Positions 28,084 to 36,861 of a stretch of DNA of 52,260 bases are shown one piece after another. The DNA is from SXOA01 sp051004015. GTDB lineage: Bacteria; Planctomycetota; Planctomycetia; Pirellulales; Pirellulaceae. Location of the stretch: positions 1 through 52,260 of the forward strand of contig JBPCKT010000116.1 of the NCBI GenBank assembly GCA_051004015.1, written 5' to 3'. The notes below the pieces were generated by a model, which saw only the letters and a list, made by a program, of their open reading frames with translations, was not told where the DNA came from and did no database searches. A program made the translations under genes and the position numbers. Within the stretch, counting starts at the first letter, position 1; every line of letters starts with the position of its first letter.

Positions 28084-28123
28084 GGGGGCGTGGGGACTGG
28101 GGAAGAGAGGTCAGGCAGCCGCC

Positions 28124-28163
28124 GTACTCGGTACTAAGTACTCAGTACTGAGTACTTAGTATG
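28124..28163. repeat. 26-bp perfect palindrome of AGTACT units
   Basis: Positions 28134-28159 form a perfect 26-base palindrome centred on AGTACT (left half CTAAGTACTCAGT), flanked by further GTACTCGGTACT units from 28124. It lies between two minus-strand genes, 38 bases past the stop of the upstream one. It shares AAGTACTCAGTACT with 25422-25440. Without a T-run it is not an obvious terminator. Confidence 0.75.
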
Positions 28164-28196
28164 GAATGTACCACGGTTCCCGGAGCGAGGGAATCG

Positions 28197-30080
28197 CTAG
28201 TCTTTCGCCGCGACGGTGGCCTTCCCTGTCGGAACTTCCGTTACCCCGGGCGTCGCCAAGGGGATCAGGTTCCAGCCGAGCACGGCCCAGCCCTTACCCG
28301 TGCTGATCTCTTGAATCTGCAATTTGCCGGCTTTGGCGAACTGCCCCTTGAGAGCGATACCCTCGCTGACGATTTCCGGCTTGAAGAGGGCCTCGAACTT
28401 ACGGGTGAGGAACGTCTTGAAGGCAATCTGCGGGGCACCGAGGCGTTCCCGCTGCAAGAACTTCACGACAACTTCTCCTTGGCGCGTCAGCTTGGAGCCC
28501 TTGTCCGTCTTTTCGATTTTGTAAAGGGCCGAGATATCAATGGGCTCATTGATCCCCTGATCGCCGCGGGTGAACCGGCGGCCGCGGATAGCCAGGTTGA
28601 CCGTCCCATCGCCGAAAATCGCGCGAACGGGAGCCTCGTTGGTGAAGGTGATCGACCACGGGTCCTTGTCCGGCGTGATTTTCAGCTCTTCCGGCACTTC
28701 ACCCTTGAGATCGTCGCGGATGATCTGCTCCAGACGCTCGTCGGTAAGCGTGACGCCGCCGAGAATCGCTTCGCCGTAGTTGACGACGGCGGACTCGTGG
28801 GCTTGCACGGTTACGTCATAGGCCGCCTTCGCCGCCGGCGGGTCGCTGGGAGCGCCGAGCTGAATCGAGCTTTGCTGCAGCGCGACCATCTGGATTTTGT
28901 CCGGCTGGCTGCGGAAGCGGAGCTGCCTCGGCAGGCTGTCGCGGCGGGCGAGTGGGTTGCGGACCTTCTCGGTGTAGTCCTTGTTGGCGTTGGCGATCAG
29001 GTTGTTGGCGCGAGCATCCATTTGCCCTTGCACGCGCCAGGCGGCGTGGCTGGAGGCAATCAGATTCGCTTGCCCCTGTTGTTGGCCTGCCCTTTTCCAG
29101 GCGATCTTTTCGATCAGGCCGCATTTGGCGGCGATCGAATAGATGTTGCTGGATGTGGCGCATCTCGCGGCTGCCGGTGAATCGCTCAGCCCCAGGTCAT
29201 TCACATACAGGCTCTTGCGTCCGCTGATGGTTGTCGCTCCGGTGGAGTGAATGGTGACCGGGCCGTTGTAGCCGACGTTGCTCGAGTTGGCCTGTCCCGT
29301 GAGGAGAATATCGAACTGGGCCCGCTCTTCGTTGGGTTGGAGTTCGACCCGCGTACGGCCCGTCATGTGAGCCGTGCCGAAGAGCCGGGTTCCGAGGATA
29401 TTGTCGGAGACCCCTTGGGTCTGGTCGATGTCCTCTTCAATGCCCGCCGCCAGAAAATGCTGCGAGACCGTGCCAATGAGATTCGGCTTGGCGTATTTCT
29501 GGCCAATAGCGTCCACGAGCTGCGGAGCTTGCCGTCCGCGCCGCAGCCAGCCCAGCGCGCGATTGATGGCGAGAGCATCGTCACTGCCGCCGGTCTTGTC
29601 ATACGTTTCCAACCGGGCGGCCAGGTCCGTGACCTGTGTGCCGTAGGTTTCTTGCAGCTTGGGATCCGCGGACGCGGTCGCGAGATCGAGATAGCTCCTA
29701 AGCGCGTGGCGAACGCGGGCGAAACGGGGAGTTTCCAGACCGTTGGCGTTGGCGGAGAACTTGTCCAGCACCGCCTCGGCGGTCTTGGTGTCCGGACCTT
29801 CGGCCCGCAATTGCGTTTGCAGGTCGTCCCAGCGGAGGAACTTCCGCCAGCCGGCGTTGTAATCCGGCACGCTGCGCTTGAGCAGGGCATCGAGGTCGGC
29901 GACAGCGGCTTGCAATTCCGCTTTGGACGCCGAAACGTCCGGAGCGGCAATCGGCTGGAAGCTCTTGCCGGCGTCCTTGGCCGCCTGGACGACATCGGTT
30001 TGCGAAAACGCAGTCCCGGCCAGCAGGTTGACTGCCAACACGAGTGCCGCAACGAATAGATGAGAGGCAATCCGCTTCAT
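28197..30080 (-). CDS. Large secreted protein of unknown function
   Basis: A 627-residue exported protein with a signal peptide (about 1-27, ending GTAFS). The N-terminal part is helical and rich in Ala, Asp and Leu (VSASKAELQAAVADLDALL, RVRHALRSYLDLATA). From about 210 it becomes beta-rich (RTRVELQPNEERAQFDILL, YNGPVTIHSTG), with a C-terminal beta segment (LAIRGRRFTRGDQ, ISALYKIEK) and a mixed tail. ATG at 30080 has AGGAGC upstream; the longer frame to 30134 lacks a signal. It resembles planctomycete periplasmic proteins of no known role. No domain was recognised. Confidence 0.75.
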   Translation of the reverse strand: MKRIASHLFVAALVLAVNLLAGTAFSQTDVVQAAKDAGKSFQPIAAPDVSASKAELQAAVADLDALLKRSVPDYNAGWRKFLRWDDLQTQLRAEGPDTKTAEAVLDKFSANANGLETPRFARVRHALRSYLDLATASADPKLQETYGTQVTDLAARLETYDKTGGSDDALAINRALGWLRRGRQAPQLVDAIGQKYAKPNLIGTVSQHFLAAGIEEDIDQTQGVSDNILGTRLFGTAHMTGRTRVELQPNEERAQFDILLTGQANSSNVGYNGPVTIHSTGATTISGRKSLYVNDLGLSDSPAAARCATSSNIYSIAAKCGLIEKIAWKRAGQQQGQANLIASSHAAWRVQGQMDARANNLIANANKDYTEKVRNPLARRDSLPRQLRFRSQPDKIQMVALQQSSIQLGAPSDPPAAKAAYDVTVQAHESAVVNYGEAILGGVTLTDERLEQIIRDDLKGEVPEELKITPDKDPWSITFTNEAPVRAIFGDGTVNLAIRGRRFTRGDQGINEPIDISALYKIEKTDKGSKLTRQGEVVVKFLQRERLGAPQIAFKTFLTRKFEALFKPEIVSEGIALKGQFAKAGKLQIQEISTGKGWAVLGWNLIPLATPGVTEVPTGKATVAAKD

Positions 30081-30336
30081 AGACCTGCTCCTAGCGTGTG
30101 AATGTTCCGCTCCTGCAAGTTCTGGCATAGCCACAACTTAGGTCGATTGCGGGACGATTGTCCTGAATAGGGATGAACGAGATTCGATTTCTCAGTTCCC
30201 CAACATGCCCCATCTTGTGCCGAATCGCTGTTTTATGCAAGTCGAAGATTCGCCGTTATCGGACTACTTGACGTTCTCGGCAATGCTAGCCTATTGTGAC
30301 GCCCCTACGGGCTGGAGAGTTGTTGGGGAGGACCGT

Positions 30337-31242
30337 GTGCAACGATTGATCTGTTTTTATCGACTCCGAATCTATGCTCTGGCAGTTTTGTTTGCGTTGG
30401 TTGGATTGAGTACTGTCAACGGTTGGGTGGAAGTGGCGGCCGGCCCTGTTGTCTGGCATGCTGACTATCGGGCGGCACTTTCGCGTGCAAAGGCGGACAA
30501 GACCCTGGCTCTGATTTGGTTTTGCAATCCGCAAGAGATAGACGAAAACGACGAATTCGAAGCGGCTGTGCTGAGCGATCCACCAGTAAGGGAGCGTCTT
30601 GAGGGAGTCGCCCTGGTCAAGTTACCTCTCGATGCGGCCGTCGCCGGCACTAAGGAGAAGGAGGCGAGCATCGAGTTGCTCGAGCACGCCGCATTTGCGG
30701 AGCTGCTCCATAAGCCGGGACTGGCGATGATCGACATGCGAGACGAAACCAGCCCGCATTTTCACCACGTCGTGTCCGTTTATCCCTTCGTTCGCCAGCC
30801 GATTTCTCGCGAGGGGCTGGTTGCCATGCTCGACCTGCCCGCTGGTTCGCTGACCCAGCGAACGCTGATTTGGGCCGTGCGGACCCACCAGGAACGGCCG
30901 CAAAGCGCGGCGGCTGAGTATAGTCCGCTCCTTGCCTTCGAAGCCGAGAGCCATTCGCGGCATCAGGCCGGCATCAATCTCCAAGGGCATCACAACTGGG
31001 ACCAGCGATTTCAGGACATCAACGGCAAGTTGGGCAACGGGATGCTTTCCCGTGAGGTCTGCGCCGAGAGCTGGCCGGGACAGCGGCTCGTGGAGGCTGC
31101 TGAAGAGTGCGTTCATTCCTGGCGGCAATCCAGCGGGCACTGGGAAGCCGTCAGCGGCCACCATGCCTGCTTCGGCTATGACATGAAGCTCGGCACCAGC
31201 GGCGTCTGGTACGCCACGGGCATCTTCGGCGACCGGCGATAA
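30337..31242 (+). CDS. Secreted thioredoxin-like protein with a CAP/SCP-like C-terminal part
   Basis: A 301-residue exported protein. GTG at 30337 is preceded by GGGGAGG 5 bases away and gives a normal signal peptide (FYRLRIYALAVLFALVGLST), so it is preferred to an ATG-like start at 30205. Residues about 35-150 look like a thioredoxin-like fold of the DUF255 kind (WHADYRAALSRAKADKTLAL, IWFCNPQEIDE) without a CxxC. Residues about 200-300 resemble the CAP/SCP domain end (ECVHSWRQSSGHWEAVSG, GTSGVWYATGIFG). The fusion is inferred from motifs only. Confidence 0.65.
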   Translation: MQRLICFYRLRIYALAVLFALVGLSTVNGWVEVAAGPVVWHADYRAALSRAKADKTLALIWFCNPQEIDENDEFEAAVLSDPPVRERLEGVALVKLPLDAAVAGTKEKEASIELLEHAAFAELLHKPGLAMIDMRDETSPHFHHVVSVYPFVRQPISREGLVAMLDLPAGSLTQRTLIWAVRTHQERPQSAAAEYSPLLAFEAESHSRHQAGINLQGHHNWDQRFQDINGKLGNGMLSREVCAESWPGQRLVEAAEECVHSWRQSSGHWEAVSGHHACFGYDMKLGTSGVWYATGIFGDRR

Positions 31243-31344
31243 GGGGCCGGCATCGCGTGCGGTCCCGCTGCCTTGCACCCAGGCGTTTTCAGGCATAACT
31301 TGAAGGCTGACGGAGCCGACTTTATCCTCTTGCCTCACAATTCT

Positions 31345-31914
31345 ATGAACACCAAAGATCCCCTCGATGAACGCGCCCGGGCTCTGGAAGCCTATTTCGA
31401 CCAGCAGGACCGAGAGCTCATCGATAAAATGCGGCAGAAAATGGCCGCTCAGGAAAGGGAGACGGAACTATCCGCCGCCACCGGCATCACCGACCGGATG
31501 ATCCTCTCGGATTTCGGCAAGACCGGCGCGGACATTGGCGCACTTGCCGCTCTCGGCCTGATTCCGCTGGTGGAGGTCGCCTGGGCCGACGGCCGCATCT
31601 CCCCCGGCGAATCCACCGCTGCCCTCACGGCAGCCGCCGGCATGGGAGTGACGGAAGGAAGCCAGGCTTATGCCCTGCTCGAAAAATGGCTCAAGACGCG
31701 GCCTTCCCCCGGAGCCGTTGCGGCCTGGAAAGAGTACGTCAAGGCGCTGGCGACGACCTGGGGACGTGAGCGAACTCGCGAAATCCGGAGATCGATCATC
31801 GGCCGAGCCGCCGGCGTGGCTCAATCCGCGGGTGGAATTCTGGGTTTGGGAAGCAAGGTTTCCGCCAAGGAGCAAGCGGTTTTGGACGAGCTCGATAGCG
31901 CCTTTGGCGTTTAG
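31345..31914 (+). CDS. TerB-like helical protein
   Basis: A 189-residue cytoplasmic protein. A coiled-coil-like N-terminus (DERARALEAYFDQQDRELID) is followed by an all-helical domain with LVEVAWADGRISPGESTA, the ADGxxSxxE pattern of TerB-like proteins, and a Gly/Ala-rich C-terminus (RAAGVAQSAGGILGLG). TerB proteins are linked to tellurite resistance and membrane stress, but this family is broad. ATG 31345 was chosen over 31273 for fit. Function remains open. Confidence 0.65.
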   Translation: MNTKDPLDERARALEAYFDQQDRELIDKMRQKMAAQERETELSAATGITDRMILSDFGKTGADIGALAALGLIPLVEVAWADGRISPGESTAALTAAAGMGVTEGSQAYALLEKWLKTRPSPGAVAAWKEYVKALATTWGRERTREIRRSIIGRAAGVAQSAGGILGLGSKVSAKEQAVLDELDSAFGV

Positions 31915-31964
31915 GTCCATGCGTTTGCAGAATCAGCATTACACCATCGACTGAGAAACCGACT

Positions 31965-32630
31965 ATGAAACGAATTCTTTCCGCCATTCCTCTCGCATTG
32001 TTCCTCGCTTGCGGTTTCGCGATCTCCACTACGGCGGACGATGCGAAAAAAGGAGCCCCCAAGTTCGAAGAGGGCTTTGTCCAACTCTTCAACGGCAAGG
32101 ACCTTTCCGGTTGGAAAGTGATGGGGAAAGAGGCGGGCTGGACCGTGAAGGATGGCGTTATCCATTCCGACGCGGGCAAGGAGGGACACTGGCTCCGCAG
32201 CGAGAAGGAGTTTGGTGACTACATCCTGAAAGTGGAATGGAAGGTTTCGGAAGGAGGCAACAGCGGTGTCTTCATCCGCTGCACGGAGAAGGACTCTCCC
32301 TGGGTCACTGGTTACGAGATTCAAATCAGCAATCCCAAGCAGGACGAATCCCACTGCACCGGCTCGCTCTACAGCTACGTGCCGGTGAAGAACCGACCCG
32401 ATGAATCGGCGGACAAGTGGCATACCTTTGAAATCGATTGCCGCGGCTCCGTCATCACCGTGAAGAGCGACGACGTCGTCTGCATCGACAAGTTCGATCA
32501 GTCCAAGGACGAGAAGACCAAGAACAAGCCCCTCAAGGCGTTCATCGGCCTGCAAGACGCTCACGCCGGGGCGGGGAACACGATTGAGTACCGGAATATC
32601 CGGATCAAAGAACTGCGCAAGGCGGAGTGA
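31965..32630 (+). CDS. DUF1080 (3-keto-disaccharide hydrolase-like) secreted protein
   Basis: A 221-residue exported DUF1080 protein with signal peptide (about 1-24). FVQLFNGKDLSGWKVMG, YILKVEWKVSEGGNSGVFIR, TGYEIQISNPKQDESHCTGS and the end EYRNIRIKELRKAE define the jelly-roll domain. It is shorter than the paralogue at 19171 and closer to the family core. It precedes the M81 gene by 64 bases in the same direction, so co-transcription is possible. Confidence 0.92.
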   Translation: MKRILSAIPLALFLACGFAISTTADDAKKGAPKFEEGFVQLFNGKDLSGWKVMGKEAGWTVKDGVIHSDAGKEGHWLRSEKEFGDYILKVEWKVSEGGNSGVFIRCTEKDSPWVTGYEIQISNPKQDESHCTGSLYSYVPVKNRPDESADKWHTFEIDCRGSVITVKSDDVVCIDKFDQSKDEKTKNKPLKAFIGLQDAHAGAGNTIEYRNIRIKELRKAE

Positions 32631-32694
32631 CAATGCTGGTGCTTCTCTTCCCCCGTGCTGATACGAGGTGCCACGGCATTGACTGGAGAAACGG

Positions 32695-34197
32695 GTGCCC
32701 AAAATCCTCATCGCCGAATGCAAGCAGGAAGTCTCCACCTTCAATCCGGTCCTGAGCCGGTACTGCGATTTCAATATTTCCTTCGGCCAGGACTTGATTG
32801 ACTATCATCGCACGGTCCGGAATGAAGTCGGCGGCGCGCTGTCGGTGTTTGAAAAACACCCAAAGGTCGAGTTGATTCCGACGTACAGCGCCAAGGCGAT
32901 TACGTCCGCGGGGACGCTGGCTGCGGAGGACTTTGCACGCATTGCGAAGGAGTTGTTGGAGGCGCTGCGGAAAGCACCGCCGGTGGATGGAGTCTACTTT
33001 TCCATGCATGGAGCGATGGGGGCGGAAGGGGAAGACGACCCGGAAGGGTATCTGCTGCAGGAGGCGAGGCGGATTCTTGGCGAGCGAGTGCCGATTGTCG
33101 TGTCGCTCGACCTGCACGGCATTTTGACCGATCGGATGCTGCGCCATGCGGACTCCATTGTCGCTTACCACACCTATCCCCACGTCGATTTCTTCGAAAC
33201 GGGCGAGCGGGCCGCGCGGCTATTGCTGCGGATCATGGCGGGCGAAGTAAAGCCGGTGACGGCGCGGGTGAAGATACCGGCGCTCGTGCGCGGCGACGAG
33301 TTAATTACCGCGACCGGGCTGTTCGGCGAGTCAATTCGATTCGCCCAAGCGATTGAGGCGAGTCCTGGTGGGCTGTCCGCCGGCATGTTCATCGGCAATC
33401 CCTTCACCGATGTGCTGGATTTGCGGACCAACGCGTTTGTGGTGACGGACGGCGATGAAGAGCGGGCCTGCCGCGAGGCCGAGCAGATGGCCGCCGGGTT
33501 CTGGAAGCACCGCGAGAAGATGCAAGTGCCGCTGACGAGCTTGAAGGATGCCGTGGCACTGGCCAAGGAGACGCTTCAGGAAAAACGTGGCACCGCGGTC
33601 CTGGTGGATGCCGCCGACGCCACCAGTTCCGGAGCTTCGGGGGACAGCAACGCTATTCTCCGCGAGCTGGTCGCGCAGGACTATCGTGGGCGGGCGCTGT
33701 TGCCCATCGTCGATCCAGCTGCGGTAAAGGATGCATTTGCCGCTGGTGTCGGCGCTGAAATCACGACAACCGTTGGCGGCCGGCTCGACCCAAAGCGGTT
33801 CATTCCGCATCTCGTTCAAGCAAAAGTCCGGCTGCTCTCGGACGGGCACTTTCGCAGCGAATCCTACGGCGAAAAATGGTATTCCGGAGAAACGGCTGTG
33901 CTCGACGCGGACAACATCACACTCGTCGTCACCAGCCGGGCTGTGAGTCTCTATGACCGGTCGCTGTTCTACGCCCACGGCCAAGACCCCAAACGGTTTG
34001 ACCTGGTCGTGGTCAAGTCGCCCCACTGCCAGCACCATATGTTTGCCGCGTGGTGTTGCCGGCTGATTAACGTCGATGCACCCGGCTCGACGAGCGCGAA
34101 CCTGAAGAGCCTCGGCCATACGCGCTGCCGGCGACCGATTTTTCCGCTGGACGAAGGAGTTGAGTTCACGCCCAAGGCGGATGTGTTTCGGCGCTGA
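32695..34197 (+). CDS. M81 family (MlrC-like) metallopeptidase
   Basis: A 500-residue protein of the MlrC/DUF1485 family, named for the third enzyme of microcystin breakdown but wider in role. The start PKILIAECKQEVSTFNPVLS is family-typical (EVSTFNP). Metal-ligand candidates lie in YFSMHGAMGAEGEDDPEG, SLDLHGILTDRMLRHAD and AYHTYPHVDFFETGERAA. The C-terminal domain includes DAADATSSGASGDSNAIL. GTG at 32695 has GGAG 7 bases upstream. No signal peptide, so cytoplasmic. The substrate in this organism is unknown. Confidence 0.92.
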   Translation: MPKILIAECKQEVSTFNPVLSRYCDFNISFGQDLIDYHRTVRNEVGGALSVFEKHPKVELIPTYSAKAITSAGTLAAEDFARIAKELLEALRKAPPVDGVYFSMHGAMGAEGEDDPEGYLLQEARRILGERVPIVVSLDLHGILTDRMLRHADSIVAYHTYPHVDFFETGERAARLLLRIMAGEVKPVTARVKIPALVRGDELITATGLFGESIRFAQAIEASPGGLSAGMFIGNPFTDVLDLRTNAFVVTDGDEERACREAEQMAAGFWKHREKMQVPLTSLKDAVALAKETLQEKRGTAVLVDAADATSSGASGDSNAILRELVAQDYRGRALLPIVDPAAVKDAFAAGVGAEITTTVGGRLDPKRFIPHLVQAKVRLLSDGHFRSESYGEKWYSGETAVLDADNITLVVTSRAVSLYDRSLFYAHGQDPKRFDLVVVKSPHCQHHMFAAWCCRLINVDAPGSTSANLKSLGHTRCRRPIFPLDEGVEFTPKADVFRR

Positions 34198-34204
34198 TAA
34201 GTTA

Positions 34205-34279
34205 TGTAGGATGGGACTCCAGTCCCGTCCGTCCCTCTGCTACTGTGACCAATCGGACGGGACTGGAGTCCCATCCTAC
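34205..34279. repeat. Perfect 26-bp inverted repeat in a gene leader (TGTAGGA type)
   Basis: Positions 34206-34231 and 34254-34279 are exact inverted repeats of 26 bases with a 22-base loop. The arm begins GTAGGATGGGACTCCAGTCC and is itself a GGACT-CC-AGTCC hairpin. The right arm ends 22 bases before the start at 34302. It has the same opening and build as 1371-1395, which ends 18 bases before its gene. Confidence 0.85.
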
Positions 34280-34301
34280 GAAAATCCCACCGAGGTCCAT
34301 C

Positions 34302-35582
34302 ATGATGCCCAGTCGCCGTGATTTTCTCGCCGCCGGTGCCGCCACGGCCGCCGGCTTTGCTTTTTCGCCCTTCGCAAACGCGCAGCCTGCCAAGGAAGGC
34401 CGCAAGAAGCTGGCGGTGGTGACGACCCTCTGGAATTACCGCTCCCACGCCTGGCACATGGCGGAGCGGTTCTTGGGCGGCTATCCGCTGAAAGGGAAAT
34501 GGCATCGCCCGCCGTTTGATGTGGTCTCCGCGTACGTCGACCAGAAGCCGGAGGGGGACCTGAGCGCGAAGCGGGCGGCGGAATCGGGGTTCAAAATCTA
34601 CAACACCGTCGCCGAAGCCCTTCGCAATGGCGGTGACAAGTTGGCGGTGGACGGGGTGCTGCTCATCGGCGAGCACGGCAACTATCCGCTCAGCGAGATC
34701 GGCCAGAAGAAATATCCGCGCTACGAGCTGTTTCAGGAGATCGTGAAAGTCTTTGAGAAGGACGGCCGCAGCACGCCGGTTTTCAACGACAAGCACCTTT
34801 CCTGGAACTTCGAATATGCCAAAAAGATGGTCGAGCAATCCAAGCAGCTCGGCTTTCCGTTCCTGGCGGGCTCGTCGCTGCCGGTGACGTGGCGGATGCC
34901 CGCCGTCGATATGCCGCTGGGGGCAGAGGTCGAGGAAATCGTGGTCGTGGCAATGGGAAACGTGGACATCTACGATTTCCACGCCCTCGAAACGCTCCAG
35001 TGCATGGCTGAACGGCGGAAAGGGGGAGAAACCGGCGTCGTCTCCATGCATGGACTTCGCGGGGAGAAAGTATGGGACGCAATGAAAGCCGGCTCTTGGA
35101 AGGCCGGCGGCTGGGATCCCAAGTTGTTTGAGGCCTGCCTCTCCCGCAGCCACACGCTCGCGCAAGCCGAGAGCTACAGCCACCGCTATCCCACGGTGAA
35201 GCAGATGCAGGAGTGGGTCAAGGAGCCCATCGCTTACCGCTTCGAGTATGCCGACGGCCTCAAGGCCACGATGCTGCTGATGAACGGCCTAGTCGATGAT
35301 TTCAACTTCGCCGCCCGGCTGAAGGGAGAGAAAGAGCCCCTCTCCACGCAGTTCCATCTGCCGACAAACCCCAATGTCGTCTATTCCGCCGCCCTCATGT
35401 CCAAGGCGGAAGAGATGTTCACGTCCGGCAAAGCCCCTTATCCCGTGGAGCGGACCCTGCTCACCAGCGGCCTCGTCTCCGCCGGCATGAGGTCGCTGTT
35501 TGAAGGGCAGAAAAAGATCGAGACGCCCCACCTGGCCATCAAGTACCAGCCGGCGAAGGAGTCGCAGTTTTTCCGGGAATGA
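34302..35582 (+). CDS. Tat-exported protein of unknown function
   Basis: A 426-residue protein with a twin-arginine signal (PSRRDFLAAGAATAAGFAF). Two ATGs (34302, 34305) are in frame; CGAGG lies just upstream. Blocks such as GVLLIGEHGNYPLSEIGQKK, GRSTPVFNDKHLSWNFEYA and EIVVVAMGNVDIYDFHALE look like a conserved enzyme fold with buried acidic and His residues, and I recall similar Tat proteins in planctomycetes and Verrucomicrobia, but not a name. Tat export hints at a folded or cofactor-bound protein. Confidence 0.75.
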   Translation: MMPSRRDFLAAGAATAAGFAFSPFANAQPAKEGRKKLAVVTTLWNYRSHAWHMAERFLGGYPLKGKWHRPPFDVVSAYVDQKPEGDLSAKRAAESGFKIYNTVAEALRNGGDKLAVDGVLLIGEHGNYPLSEIGQKKYPRYELFQEIVKVFEKDGRSTPVFNDKHLSWNFEYAKKMVEQSKQLGFPFLAGSSLPVTWRMPAVDMPLGAEVEEIVVVAMGNVDIYDFHALETLQCMAERRKGGETGVVSMHGLRGEKVWDAMKAGSWKAGGWDPKLFEACLSRSHTLAQAESYSHRYPTVKQMQEWVKEPIAYRFEYADGLKATMLLMNGLVDDFNFAARLKGEKEPLSTQFHLPTNPNVVYSAALMSKAEEMFTSGKAPYPVERTLLTSGLVSAGMRSLFEGQKKIETPHLAIKYQPAKESQFFRE

Positions 35583-35774
35583 TGAGGGATCCGGCCAAAC
35601 GCTCTGCCCTTAGGAAGCATAGGTTAGGGTGGCGCGATGTCAAACGATCCCAACGGTAAATTGGGCCGTGTCTGCCTGCCCGTGCACCGGGCTTTTCCCA
35701 TTCGTAAGCTACGGTTCCTGTGGAATGATGAGCTAGCCCTCGGCGTTCGCCGAGTTCTTCCCAGGAGCCCGCCC

Positions 35775-36290
35775 ATGACCAATTCGAATCTGCGTCGCAG
35801 TCTTTTCATCGATCGGCCCGTTCAAGTGACCCTGTTGCTCCGCGCCATGCTGTATTGGGCGGTGTGCCTGATGGCCCAGTTGCTCATGGTGTTCTTTTTC
35901 GCGATCGTCACGTCGTCTCAGGATGACTTCAGCGCAAATGGGCCGCAATTGTGGTGGCATTTGCAGCTTTCGATCATCGCCGCGGCGGTGCTCCTGCCGG
36001 TGCTGCTGCTGGATCTTTTGAAGCTGAGCCACCGCTGGGTCGGGCCAATCTCTCGGCTGCGGACCACTTTGCACGCCCTGAGTCGAGGTGAACGAGTTCG
36101 CCCGGTTCGATTTCGGGACGGCGACTTCTGGCAGGAACTGGCTGGCGATCTCAATGTGGTGGCGGCGGAACTGGATCGTCAAGAGGATTCCTCGCCCGCG
36201 GTATCGGTTGTCAACGGGTCGCCGGCTGCTGCGAACACGCTCGAGGCCTTGCGTGGGCCGGAATCCAGCCCGACGCAGGCGGCGATTTGA
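35775..36290 (+). CDS. Two-helix membrane protein with a HAMP-like domain
   Basis: A 171-residue protein. Two membrane segments (about 20-45 and 62-84) flank a short outer loop, then a HAMP-like linker (about 86-140: WVGPISRLRTTLHALSRG, FWQELAGDLNVVAAEL) and a polar tail. It has no kinase or methyl-accepting domain, so if it signals it must pass the signal to a partner. AGGAG lies 7 bases before ATG 35775. It heads the Tad-like group that follows, 79 bases upstream of the first TadE-like gene. Confidence 0.7.
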   Translation: MTNSNLRRSLFIDRPVQVTLLLRAMLYWAVCLMAQLLMVFFFAIVTSSQDDFSANGPQLWWHLQLSIIAAAVLLPVLLLDLLKLSHRWVGPISRLRTTLHALSRGERVRPVRFRDGDFWQELAGDLNVVAAELDRQEDSSPAVSVVNGSPAAANTLEALRGPESSPTQAAI

Positions 36291-36369
36291 CACTTCGCAG
36301 TTTGTGACCTACGGTTTCATTTGGGAGTTGCTACGGGAGCGTTTTTCCGAGGCGACCAGGCTTGAAACC

Positions 36370-36840
36370 ATGGAATACTCGCCATCACCTTCGCGATTTG
36401 GATCATTGCCACGCAGACTCAGCGGCAGGGCCGCTCGACACGGCCGGCGGGGTGCGGCGGTGGTGGAATTGGCGATCTTGCTTCCTTTGCTGGTTTTCCT
36501 GTTCGTGGTGGCGGTGGACTTCGCTCGGATTTTTTATTTCTCCGTAACGCTCACGAACTGCGCCCGCGCCGGCGCCATGTATGCCAGCGACCCGAGCACG
36601 AGTGCCGAGTCACCGTTCGCCAGCACCCAGGCAGCGGCCCTGGCCGATGCGACCAATCTCAGCCCCGCGCCCACCGTCACCTCGGTCAATGGAGTGGATG
36701 CCAGCGGCCGCCCCTTCGTGGAAGTCACAGCCGCCTACACGTTCAAGACGATTACCGGTTTTCCTGGAGTTCCCAACCAGGTCAACCTCACACGGAAGGT
36801 GCGGATGAATGTGTCCGCCAGTTCCCCCAACACCAACTAG
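36370..36840 (+). CDS. TadE-like pseudopilin
   Basis: A 156-residue TadE-family protein. A basic N-terminus (RAARHGRRGAAVVELAI, from 20) leads into one membrane helix (about 28-50) with the conserved Glu33; the outer domain begins TNCARAGAMYASDPSTSAES. These proteins are minor pseudopilins or anchors of Flp/Tad pili. It is followed after 21 bases by a second TadE-like gene and then by a TadG-like gene. No TadA, TadB, TadC or prepilin peptidase is in the window. Confidence 0.85.
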   Translation: MEYSPSPSRFGSLPRRLSGRAARHGRRGAAVVELAILLPLLVFLFVVAVDFARIFYFSVTLTNCARAGAMYASDPSTSAESPFASTQAAALADATNLSPAPTVTSVNGVDASGRPFVEVTAAYTFKTITGFPGVPNQVNLTRKVRMNVSASSPNTN

Positions 36841-36861
36841 CCCGAGGTCAAGGATTCTCCC

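Noticed and set aside
30205..30336. N-terminal 44 residues of the longer frame of the thioredoxin-like gene
   Set aside because: A GTG at 30337 with GGGGAGG before it yields a normal signal peptide; the upstream part does not.
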